Assembly (NCBI GenBank): GCA_020796225.1
Contig: CM036756.1
Location: 42,651,398 to 42,715,397, forward strand
Source of the DNA: Arion vulgaris
Taxonomy: Eukaryota; Mollusca; Gastropoda; Stylommatophora; Arionidae
Length of the DNA stretch: 64,000 nucleotides
Reading direction: 5' to 3'
Each line of letters opens with the position of its first letter. Position 1 is the first letter of the stretch. Below are positions 54,069-63,239 of the stretch, piece by piece. Position numbers and translations under genes: made by a program. The notes beneath the pieces were generated by a model that worked only from the letters and a program-made list of their open reading frames with translations, ran no database searches and was not told the origin of the DNA.

Positions 54069-54404
54069 AAGGTTCCCAAACTTTTTCGGACCACCGCCCA
54101 CTTAGCGAGACATATATTTTGTAACACCCTCCCCCATTATAACAGTCTCTCATTCAAGCAGTTTGATATTTTCAACGTAAATAACAACTGATACATTACT
54201 GCTTATGCAGTTAAATTATTGAAAAAGTAGTGGTCAATATGTCCTTCATCTTGAACACAGTTATTCAATCACCCAAAAAATCAAGAAAATAATTTATTTT
54301 TAAATATACATTATTAATTTCTTCTAGAAGGAACCACCGACCTCTAGATCGACTGAACGCCCCCCAAATGCTTCTGAAAACTCACTATCGTCCGCCCTTC
54401 CACA
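54069..54404. mobile_element. Non-autonomous hAT element, truncated by a LINE-R tail
   Basis: The left end CAAAGGTTCCCAAACTTTTT is typical of hAT elements. The interior matches 26,158-26,615 (CATTATAACAGT, CACCGACCT, CCCCCCAAAT). The right end is missing, replaced by a LINE-R tail at 54,405. Confidence 0.8.
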
Positions 54405-54550
54405 AAGAGTGAAAATTTTGGATAGCCTAACTTCATGGTACGGTAGAGTGTCAACATCTGAGTTGATAACAAACACCAAGATAGAGATTTGTGGAGATCC
54501 ATGATCGCCTACGCCAGCCGGCACGGCACCTGATGATGATGATGATGTGT
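54405..54550 (+). mobile_element. LINE-R 3' end, GRQRE subtype, (GAT)n tail
   Basis: AGATAGAGATTTGTGGAGAT, CCGGCACGGCACCTGATGAT and (GAT)n match 44,850-44,938. Confidence 0.8.
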
Positions 54551-54644
54551 TCATATCTGACACGATTTTGGTTGAATTTTTTATGTATACATTTTATATA
54601 TAAATTTAATTTGATTAAATAAGACATTTAAGATGGAATGAAAA

Positions 54645-54945
54645 ATGAAAAGTGATGAAATCAGAGAAATGTCTGGTCAACCACTAGTGACAACTGTTAT
54701 AAGAAAGAGAAGATGGAGATATGTTGGACACACCTTGAGAAGAAGTGATCAACGAATATCAAATCAGGCATTGAAGTGCGATGAAAAGGGTTTAAGAAAG
54801 AGAGGATGACCTAAGGAGGCCCTGAAATGAACTTTGCTGAGAGAGGCAAGAAATATCAGTCTGTTCCATGGAGGAGATTGAGCGAGTTGCCCAGGATAGA
54901 GCGGTATGGATAAATTGCTTGCAGGCCCTACATAGAGTATAACGG
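54645..54945 (+). mobile_element. LINE-C 3' tail
   Basis: GAAATGTCTGGTCAACCACT, AGAAAGAGAAGATGGAGATA, then EEIERVAQDRAVWINCLQAL-type coding. Matches 57,240-57,540. Confidence 0.85.
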
Positions 54946-55014
54946 TATGAGAGAAATTATTATTAAATAAGACGTTAAAAGTCAAGGACTGACATCCTAG
55001 TTTTTTCATATTGC

Positions 55015-55260
55015 TCGGCCACTCTCCGCAGAAATGGCACACCACGTGCAGAGAGTATTCCACAAACTATCTCCAGCAACAATCTTATGGGTCTTCGGTA
55101 AAAAATGCGCTCATGAGCCAACCATTGCAGCCTGGATTCAAACCCATAATACAACAAGAAGTTAAAGAAAAATGCAATCATGGACCAACCATTGCGGCCT
55201 AGATTCAAACCACAGAGCTTCGCAAGAAGCTGTACGGAGGAACGGAGTCCCTTAAAAACA
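55015..55260 (-). mobile_element. SINE-4
   Basis: Minus strand with GGTTTGAATCTAGGCCGCAA, AAGATTGTTGCTGGAGATAG and GTGCCATTTCTGCGGAGAG. The 70-bp GCAATCATGGACCAACCATT region is locally duplicated with 55,105-55,165. Confidence 0.7.
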
Positions 55261-55562
55261 CGGTAAAATTCATGAAAAAGTTGGTTCATCAGCCTAGGCC
55301 GGGATCGTGAGAGAGAGATTCAAACCCATAATACAACTAGAAGTTAAAGAGATCACAATAATCTCTCTCCACTTGTAATTGGAAGCATAAAACAGATCAA
55401 ACAACATATAATAACATCAGGTCCTTATTTGAAACTGGTTCCAGTCTAGTCCTTACTTCTATATAGATACAAGTATTTGTTTTCCCTGGACACTTGGGTT
55501 GTTCTGGAAATTAAGTTTTCTGACTATGGATTTCTCACACATACATAGTGATGGATTGGATC

Positions 55563-55800
55563 ACAGACAACTCTAGATAACTTTATAGTTGGCTCTGATT
55601 GGATACACTCTCAGAAAGCAACCTAACAACATTAAACAGATATGAACGTGACTGAAACCCACAGTGGTGGAGTGGGAAGCAAAAAAAATATATATGACAA
55701 AGACGTAGATGAGGAGGTAGGGCAGAGCTGAAGAAGGCGTTCCACTTTTGTGGACCTGCTGACTGGATTGCTTGAATGTTTGACATTTTTCTTCTTGGAT
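55563..55800 (+). mobile_element. LINE-R 3' tail (decayed)
   Basis: LIGYTLRKQPNNIKQI-like coding follows a block shared with 24,325 (CTCTAGATAACTTTATAGTT). WEAKKIYMTK corresponds to the NPQGKRK region. Confidence 0.6.
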
Positions 55801-55831
55801 TATCTCATTATTACAATATCTAGTCACAAGT

Positions 55832-55997
55832 AATGTTTTTGTTCTAGTTCACAAGTAATGTTTTTGCTCTAGTTCACAAGTAATGTTTTTGTTCTAGTTC
55901 ACAAGTAATGTTTTTGCTCTAGTTCACAAGTAATGTTTTTGCTCTAGTTCACAAGTAATGTTTTTGCTCTAGTTCACAAGTAATGTTTTTGCTCTAG
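55832..55997. repeat. 25-bp tandem repeat, about 7 copies
   Basis: Unit GTTCACAAGTAATGTTTTTG...CTCTA. Confidence 0.97.
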
Positions 55998-56131
55998 TCT
56001 TGAAGTCGACAATAACTTTATTGACAACTAGAAGTTGGTTTTTTTTAGAATATCATACTTGAATATTATATTCCAAATAAAAAATGTTACTTTAACCCCT
56101 AAGCTCTTCTAAGCCGATCTACTGGCTTACA

Positions 56132-56375
56132 GTCTTCTTCTTCTTCGAGCGCTCCATATTGATCACTTGTTAACCTCTCTGTGTGATTTGTATGTGATCT
56201 GAGCATAAAAGCGATTGTACATTGTGCCAGTTATGCAACTACAAGTAGGCCAGCACATCTGATTTCTGTGACTCTTTTTATTTACTTAGGCCCCTACATC
56301 AGTCGCCTCTTACAATATGCCTTGTAGGTTGCAGTGGTATTATTCTTTGCTTCCCTAGCAGGCACCGACAGCACA
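56132..56375 (-). mobile_element. SINE-2
   Basis: The + strand starts TCTTCTTCTTCGAGCGCTCC, with GGCCAGCACATCTGATTTCT, ATATGCCTTGTAGGTTGCAG and CTTCCCTAGCAGGCACCG. Confidence 0.88.
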
Positions 56376-56559
56376 CAGGCTCACAGCATGTTTTAAGATA
56401 ACACAAAGCCAGTATACATGCTAATTCAGTATACGCAAGATCGCTAAATGTGGCACTGTAACAACACAAGAGGAACCTGCGCAGCTGAGAATCATCGTGT
56501 CGTTGAGACACAGATAAAACAAACTGCGTGAAAAAATAGAACACACACCACCCACATGT

Positions 56560-56720
56560 CTAACCTTGATCATGTATGCCCTACCTGTGGTAGGGGATTG
56601 TGTTCTAGGATTGGACTCTACAGTCACCTCCGCACACACCAGAGTGCAGCAGCACACGTCTGAGACTATTGTCATCATCGCTTGCGATGGGCGGCTATTA
56701 CAATTACATACATTAGGATA
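56560..56720 (+). mobile_element. Non-LTR element C-terminal zinc-finger tail
   Basis: CPTCGRGLCSRIGLYSHLRT followed by THQ is a C2H2-type end typical of some non-LTR retrotransposon proteins. The conserved CATCATCGCTTGCGATGGGC downstream also occurs at 30.2 kb. Only the tail remains. Confidence 0.75.
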
Positions 56721-57024
56721 TAAATGTGTCCGGGGGTAACAACAAATTACGTAGTAAAAAGGTTAAAGCTGGGAACATATTCAAATGATATGTGCATTTA
56801 TTTCGATATAATTTCCAGTTTGTTTGTGGGCAAGTGTATATTTTTTTATGTTAAAAATACTTAATCTATTTGGTAGATTCTCACAAAATGTATTGCTTTC
56901 ATGATAATGTACAGTTTTTTTGGTGATAATTTACTAGTGTTTTGATGTCAAATACAGGTACTACAAATCAACTTAGTAATGATTATTTTGATGATTATAC
57001 TGATATTTTAATGATGTACATACT

Positions 57025-57235
57025 GATGATTATTAAACATCTACATTCACTAATAATGAACTTAGTAATTAATGATGATTATTAGACATCTACATTTACT
57101 AATAATGAACTTGGTAATTAATGATGATTATTAGACATCTACATTCACTAATAATGAACTTGGTAATTAATGATGATTATTAGACATCTACATTCACTAA
57201 TAATGAACTTGGTAATTAATGATGATTATTAGGAT
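57025..57235. repeat. 49-bp tandem repeat, about 4 copies
   Basis: Unit AATGATGATTATTAGACATC...AATAATGAACTTGGTAATT. It runs directly into LINE-C. Confidence 0.96.
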
Positions 57236-57239
57236 GAAT

Positions 57240-57540
57240 TCAAAAGTGATGAAATAAGAGGATTGTCTGGTCAACTACTAGTAACTACTGTTGTAAGAGG
57301 GAGAAGATGGAGATTTGTTGCGCATATCCTGAGAAATTATCAAAGAATACCAAAACAGACATTGAAGTGAGAGCAAAGGGTTCAAGAAAGAGAGGACGCC
57401 CAAGGAAACCCTGAAACGAACTTTGCTGAGAGAGGAAAGAAATATCAGACTCCATTCCATGGGGGAGATTGGTCTAGTTGTCCAGGACAGAGAGATATGG
57501 AGAAATTACTTGCAAGCCCTATGTAACATATAACGATACG
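57240..57540 (+). mobile_element. LINE-C 3' tail, uninterrupted
   Basis: GATTGTCTGGTCAACTACTA to CTTGCAAGCCCTATGTAACA. In pieces it encodes KGSRKRGRPRK and EEIGLVVQDREIWRNYLQAL-like residues. It is the empty-site paralogue for the insertion at 7,360. Confidence 0.85.
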
Positions 57541-57544
57541 AACA

Positions 57545-57930
57545 TATATATATATATTAGACATCTATGAGCTCAATATACTGTTGAATCAACTCTCTTA
57601 TGCTCATCATGAACATCACACACAAAATGGCTTATTGTATATTATGTGCATTCAGCACTGTTACATATTGTGGTATTTATCACAAACTTGTTCATTGTGT
57701 TCCTGCTTGCTCTTTACGGAGCATGGGACCACTATTGTAAATAACACATTTTTGTAAGATATGCCAAAGCACTTTATGTTGTCATGTGCCGGTACCGTTA
57801 CTATAGCAATGCACCAAACTTTATTTTATATATATATCTCTCTGGTCAAATATTTCAGTGATAGAAGAAAACTAGTCCAGACAGAGATGAAGTGTTTGTG
57901 CAGAATGCTGTCAGTATCAAGAAGAGACCA
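57545..57930. other. No gene recognised
   Basis: No recognisable element. Confidence 0.4.
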
Positions 57931-57934
57931 ATAC

Positions 57935-58200
57935 TGAACATCAAGAAACAACAAATTTAATGGTTTGGCCACATTAGTAGGCTAACGACAATGCGCCTCA
58001 AAGAGCAATGCTACTCCAATATAGTGGATACAAAGCGAAAGGCAGTCCACGCAAAAGGTGGATCTCAGAAACGAGTCTATGAAAAACACTGTTTGTGAAG
58101 CGCATACAAAAGCCTGTTTTAGAAGTCTATTCTTGTCAAATCTTGTGCTGTAAGGTACTACAGGATTCGAGAAAAGAAAGAATTTGGTCCAACTAGCAAG
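57935..58200 (+). mobile_element. LINE-R 3' tail, KAKGRPRKRW subtype
   Basis: FGHISRLTTMRLKEQCY, then a YKAKGSPRKRWISETSL-like stretch in another frame. Confidence 0.8.
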
Positions 58201-58699
58201 TATACTTTTTTTTATTTGCTGATTTGTGAACTTTGAAGAGAACAAGATGATTCTGTGACAAACAAACTAATGCTGGTTATTTACTTGGTACTAATACAAT
58301 CATCCCAAAGATCAAACTATTCATTGGCAAAACTTGCGAGTTTGAAGCTTCCATCGACACTGTTTGACCTGAGGAAACCTAGTCTTTTTTGTAAATTCTG
58401 CATTATATTCCTGCTTCATACCTGAGAATTATATGTTTTCATCATATTGAATATGTTGTTAGTGATACCACTCATGCTTCTATGGTTTCAACAGCTCATC
58501 TCACTGTGATAATTGATTTACTTGGTTTTGTGGGCAAGTGTATATGTGTTCAGTACAGTCTTAATTACAAGAGAGAATTATGTAATTTTAGCATGGGAAA
58601 CTAACCTGTTATTTCAGGTGGGAAATTTCATATATCAGATATGTCCCTCAATAACTTCAAAACAATTCTGTGCTGTTTATGAACAGAAGCAATGTACGG

Positions 58700-59219
58700 A
58701 TGTTATGCAATCGACGTCATGGCACATTAGGCATTCCCATGCGTGCTTTGTCCTCCGCTGCAGTAGCCATTCTTGTCCATTTGCTCACCCGTACCCATGA
58801 GAAGTTGATTAGTATATCTTCTCTCTATACCATGAAGACGATACAGTCTGACATGTTCAAACTTAACTCCTAATTCTCAGACTCATTCCAGTTTCTGAGA
58901 CTCGCCCATATCACATAAATGAGAGCGTACTGCATTTATGATATCGGCTCTGTCCATACTTCTGCCCGCTTGAATTGGCTCATTGTTTGCAAGAAAGTCA
59001 TCATGCTCGGTACCCTGCACTCCAGCCAAGTCATTTTCTTGAGATGTGATCTCCGAATGCTGTCCACCCATTCCATGCGCAGACTACCAGATTCAATCAT
59101 TTGAAGCATATTCATCGAGTCTGATATGATAATCGTATGGGTTACCTGTTGCTCAGCCGCCCATGAAAAAGCCCTAGAGGCTCCAATGCACGGATAATGC
59201 TCTGTGGCGATAATGTCCT
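58700..59219 (-). mobile_element. LINE-A-related RNase H region and 3' tail (decayed)
   Basis: On the minus strand, TIIISDSMNMLQMIESG and RMEWVDSIRRS (about 59,140-59,060) correspond to VVVSDSQSMLHKI and YEWMSSIEVS of the copy at 0.1-0.9 kb. The GHAG..NE.AD region is scrambled by frameshifts, and the 3' tail ATGCCTAATGTGCCATGACG is at 58,710-58,740. The 5' side ends at the LINE-B insertion. Confidence 0.75.
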
Positions 59220-59235
59220 TTCAAAAATTGACAAT

Positions 59236-60155
59236 TTCTTCTTCTTGCGTCGGTTTCGTATGCTCGTCTAAATCATGAGATGGGTTGCCTCTATGAAGCT
59301 GCATGTCAGTTGGAGTTCTTCGAGAGTTCCCATAGCTTGGTCTGTAAGCTTTGTTCATGAGGCCATGTTTCACTTCGTTGGTGTATGTATGATGGACATG
59401 ACTGCAGGATGTGCTCTGGAGTCTGTGTTTCTGTCTGGCATGCACACTGTGCAGTCTGAGCAGGCTTTATTCTGTGCATGTGGTGGTTGAGCCTGCAGTG
59501 ACCTGTTCTTTGGCGAAAGATTATTGTGTGCTGTTTTCTGTTTAGTCTGCTGATGGGATCTTGTGGGTGTTTGCTGTGGGTTTGTTGCCTCCATACCTCT
59601 TTGTACTTTCTTTTGATATGTGTCTTGATTTTTGGTAGTGATACTGGGTGTTTCTGTTGTGTAAGTTTTGTTCTCTCCTTAGCCAGCATGTCTGCTCTCT
59701 CATTTCCTGGTACGCCACAGTGGGCTGGTATCCACTGGAGAATAATTTTGTTGTGTTCTGAGAGCTTGTTTAGCTGTAGTGTCAGCTCTCTTTCCATGTT
59801 ATCTTGTGGTTCCCTTTGTGTGGCCTGCAGGATTGACAAGCAGTCGCAAAGGAAGACAAGTTTGTTGTTTTGGATGTTTCTTTGCTGCAGTATTTTTGAG
59901 GCATCCACAATTGCCTGTTGTTCAGCTCTAAAATTTGTTGATAGTTCTCCAATGGCACTTGAATTTGTTAGTGTAGTGCCGTCTTGGAGTATGATGATGG
60001 TTCCGGCCCTCCTTTCCTCGCTGTCGTGTCTGATGATCCGTCTGTGTATATATGGGTCCACTCGGGATGGGGGTATGAGGTGTCAATGTGTTCTAGTGTC
60101 TTTGCTCTCAAGATGGGACCTGTTTCTTCACCCTTTTGTCTACATTTGGAATTGT
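59236..60155 (-). mobile_element. LINE-B, 5'-truncated insertion with 10-bp target duplication
   Basis: The minus-strand frame (60,061 to 59,306) carries an RNase H domain: NFRAEQQAI (acidic residue), LVFLCDCLS, WIPAHCGVPGNERADMLAKE. RQRTGHCRLNHHMHRIK and the Cys/His block CACQTETQTPEHILQSC follow, with WPHEQSLQTKLWE at the end. The first catalytic motif, TDGSS, lies in another frame about 60,032-60,048, so a one-base frameshift near 60,020 inactivates the domain. The 3' end is an AAGAAGAAG tail. AATTGACAAT flanks the copy (59,226-59,235 and 60,156-60,165). This is the longest retrotransposon reading frame in the window. Confidence 0.93.
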
Positions 60156-60399
60156 AATTGACAATGTAATTTGTGACTGTACGCTATGAATGAGAGCTGC
60201 GATAGTACAGTTGTTAGTATACTTGCATAGTTATGTTGCACACAGAATTGTTATCTTGCTAAGACAATCATTTCACCACATCATGGTTGCATAACAGTTG
60301 CTTTTGTTACACTTGTCGATGGAAACTCTTATATTCTACATGTTTGTGACTTCATTGTGTTTAGATAGTAACTGACCAGTAATATCAACATGATAGTTT

Positions 60400-60670
60400 T
60401 ATCGTTGTCATGTGATCAGCACTTTTCAAATACAATCATTGCTTACCCTTTACCATAGTCACATGATCAGTATTTATTGTTTACTTTTTTATATGGTCAC
60501 ATGATTAGTACTTATTGTTTACTGTTTGAAATGATCACATGATCAGTATTTTTTGTTCACTATTTGAAATGATCACATGATCAGTATTTTTTGTTTACTA
60601 TTTGAAATGATCACATGATCAGTATTTTTTGTTTACTATTTGAAATGATCACATGATCAGTGCATATTGT
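60400..60670. repeat. 37-38 bp tandem repeat, about 6 copies
   Basis: Unit TGATCACATGATCAGTATTT...TTTGTTTACTATTTGAAA. Shares CACATGATCA with the array at 60,948. Confidence 0.95.
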
Positions 60671-60749
60671 TTACTTTACTAACTGTATTGCAATTTACAG
60701 CAAACATGATATCAACATGTTCTGATCTGATCCAATCCATCTGTTTCAG

Positions 60750-60940
60750 TACAATATTGAGAGCGGGGCTTGGTTTGCAGACTGCAGTGATGCAACCTAT
60801 GAAGAGGGCTACCACTTGTAGGTGTATTAAGGTTTTGGTCAGACTTGAAAAATAATTTCTTGTTTACCATGTTTAGAACAGAGATATGACCATAGAACAT
60901 TTTGTAAATTCATTTTGTGAAATAAAGACAAGATGATGAC
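60750..60940 (+). CDS. Possible terminal exon with polyadenylation signal (unrecognised)
   Basis: The acceptor CCATCTGTTTCAG (ending 60,749) is followed by an in-frame segment from 60,750 to the stop at 60,819. It encodes 23 residues (YNIESGAWFADCSD..., ending EEGYHL), which look more like protein than the surrounding AT-rich DNA. AATAAA lies at 60,921-60,926 with a TGATGATGACCTGTG region beyond, as expected of a 3' end. The upstream exons are not visible. A second frame is also open across it. It lies between two related minisatellites. I cannot name the gene. Confidence 0.35.
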
Positions 60941-60947
60941 CTGTGCT

Positions 60948-61590
60948 TACTGCTGTCAACATCCACATGATCAACAATTGTTTAATGCAGTCAACAGCCA
61001 CATGATCAACAATTGTTTAATGCTGTCAACAGCCACATGATCAACAATTGTTTAATGCTGTCAACATCCACATGATCAACAATTGTTTAATGCTGTCAAC
61101 ATCCACATGATCAACAATTGTTTAATGCTGTCAACAGCCACATGATCAACAATTGTTTAATGCTGTCAACAGCCACATGATCAACAATTGTTTAATGCTG
61201 TCAACAGCCACATGATCAACAATTGTTTAATGCTGTCAACAGCCACATGATCAACAATTGTTTAATGCTGTCAACAGCCACATGATCAACAATTGTTTAA
61301 TGCTGTCAACAGCCACATGATCAACAATTGTTTAATGCTGTCAACAGCCACATGATCAACAATTGTTTAATGCTGTCAACATCCACATGATCAACAATTG
61401 TTTAATGTTGTCAACAGCCACATGATCAACAATTGTTTAATGCTGTCAACAGCCACATGATCAACAATTGTTTAATGCTGTCAACAGCCACATGATCAAC
61501 AATTGTTTAATGCTGTCAACAGCCACATGATCAACAATTGTTTACTGCTGTCAACATCCACATGATCAACAATTGTTTACTGCTGCCAAC
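60948..61590. repeat. 35-bp minisatellite, about 18 copies
   Basis: Unit TGCTGTCAACAGCCACATGA...TCAACAATTGTTTAA. Copies differ mainly at AGCC/ATCC. Confidence 0.98.
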
Positions 61591-61875
61591 AACCTAAAGG
61601 ATGAAAAATTGTTGTCAATAGTAGCAGTACATCACTCTACGTAGCCATAAATCCTCATTGTTTGCTATATATAGACAGTAATCATGTGATCAATGCTGAT
61701 TGATACCAACTGCTTTAAATGTCACAGAAATAAAACTTCATTGAAGAAATGTTTGTTGCAGTCTCTGTTCACATTTTATTATCATCAAATAAGAATTCAG
61801 TTGAGTGACACACTACATTTCAACAGATGTATTTATCAAGTATGTTTCACAATGTGTTAGAACAAACAACCTGCC

Positions 61876-62195
61876 CTAGTGGTTACCGGGGCCAAATTTG
61901 GGGTGTAAATAATAGAACCACTGTTACCTGCCACGCATGTCGTAAGAGGCAACTAAGGAGGTTTGGCTGAAATTGGATGCATGTGTCTGAACCTGCTGCA
62001 TTGCAGTTCGGCTGGGGACAGTCAAAGGCTGACGGAGAGCGAACCCAGTAAACGCTGGTTGAAATCGGACACATCGCCGAAGGACAAGCACCAGAGCTCC
62101 AAATGGTACTGAAGATGTGACGTAAAATACGTTCTTGGCAAGGCTGTTTATATATCACAATAAGAATGATCAAAATGGCGAAAAAACGATCGAGA
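61876..62195 (+). mobile_element. SINE-1-like 5' half with a different 3' half
   Basis: TAGTGGTTACCGGGGCCAAA to TGTCGTAAGAGGCAACTAAG and GAAATTGGATGCATGTG match SINE-1. After about 61,985 the sequence (CTGCATTGCAGTTCGGCTGG onward) is unlike SINE-1, though ACGTTCTTGGCAAGGCTG near 62,130 recalls the SINE-1 end. Confidence 0.7.
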
Positions 62196-62199
62196 GAGA

Positions 62200-62660
62200 G
62201 AACAAAAGCCTAGTTAGTCGACTAAGAATCAATTCCAATAATAAATAACTGTCCATCTTAGGGAGGGAATTTTGTAGGCATGACAATTTTGTGAATTGAA
62301 GTGTTGATCTTGCACCTGTCAAAAATACTGCATGTTGTGAACCAAGATTGTTGTTCACTAGTTTCTGAGTTGTCCCTACGAGTACATCACAGTTATAACA
62401 GAATCTCCCCATTGGAAACTCTGATCATATCACTAATGGTGTTTGGGTGTTCTATGTAAACTCCTGCTCCTCCATTTTCTGCCAACCTATCCATGTATAT
62501 CTGGACTCTTGGTATTCTTGTTTAGAAAACAAGAAGGACTGTTCTGTTCTATTTTGTTCTGTTCATCCTGGTTAAATATTCCTTTAATCTCTGTTTAGAT
62601 ATGTACTGGTGGCCCAGTGTCCTCTCCCCCAAGGAAGTTCTTCTTGCACAGACTTTAGGA
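62200..62660. other. No gene recognised
   Basis: No recognisable coding pattern or dispersed repeat. Confidence 0.4.
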
Positions 62661-62663
62661 GGA

Positions 62664-62730
62664 TGTTAACTTTATGCAAATCTGAGGCTTGTCTGGTTAA
62701 CTTTATGCAAATCTGAGGCTTGTCTGGTAG
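62664..62730. repeat. 32-bp tandem duplication
   Basis: GTTAACTTTATGCAAATCTG...AGGCTTGTCTG occurs twice. Confidence 0.93.
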
Positions 62731-63029
62731 GTAAAATAGATTCTTTTCAATCTTCCTATTGTAGATTTTGAAATGTGTCTTCCACTGAAATGAATGGACA
62801 TACACAGGAACTTTTCTGTCTGTATAAGTACTTTCGTGTTTCTGCTTTCGCTCAGCGCTTGTCTTTCAGTTCCTTTTTTCTCTGTGTCTACTATAGGTGT
62901 TCATTCTGTTGTCCATGTAATGACCTGCATCACCTGGTTTTGTCCCTTATCCAGCTCACATAATGGAATATTTGATGCCAGACACCATGCAATTGATCCA
63001 TATTCCAAGTATGGTCATATGCCCTGTTG

Positions 63030-63230
63030 CTAAACGTCTGTGGTTAAGCTGTTATCTTGCACTAAGAAGGTTGCGGGTTCATTTTATCCAGAAACCCCTG
63101 GGATTGTTGCAGGAGCTAGAGTTTGTACCTTTTGCAATACTCTCTCAGCTGGTGGCGAGCCATTTCTGTGGAGAAGGAAAGAGCCACATGGGGTAAAACC
63201 TGGTGAATGAAGTCAATCCTTCAGCTATGA
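63030..63230 (+). mobile_element. SINE-4
   Basis: CTAAACGTCTGTGGTTAAGC, CTGGGATTGTTGCAGGAGCT, ATACTCTCTCAGCTGGTGGC and GAATGAAGTCAATCCTTCAG. Confidence 0.85.
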
Positions 63231-63239
63231 TGTGTATTT

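Noticed and set aside
58513..58800. Possible exon after TTATTTCAG at about 58,617
   Set aside because: The open frame runs into a LINE-A tail and has no plausible composition.
59526..60161. 211-codon plus-strand frame with hydrophobic stretches
   Set aside because: It is the antisense of the LINE-B RNase H region.
60948..61590. CRISPR-like array of 35-bp units
   Set aside because: No spacers; a simple minisatellite.
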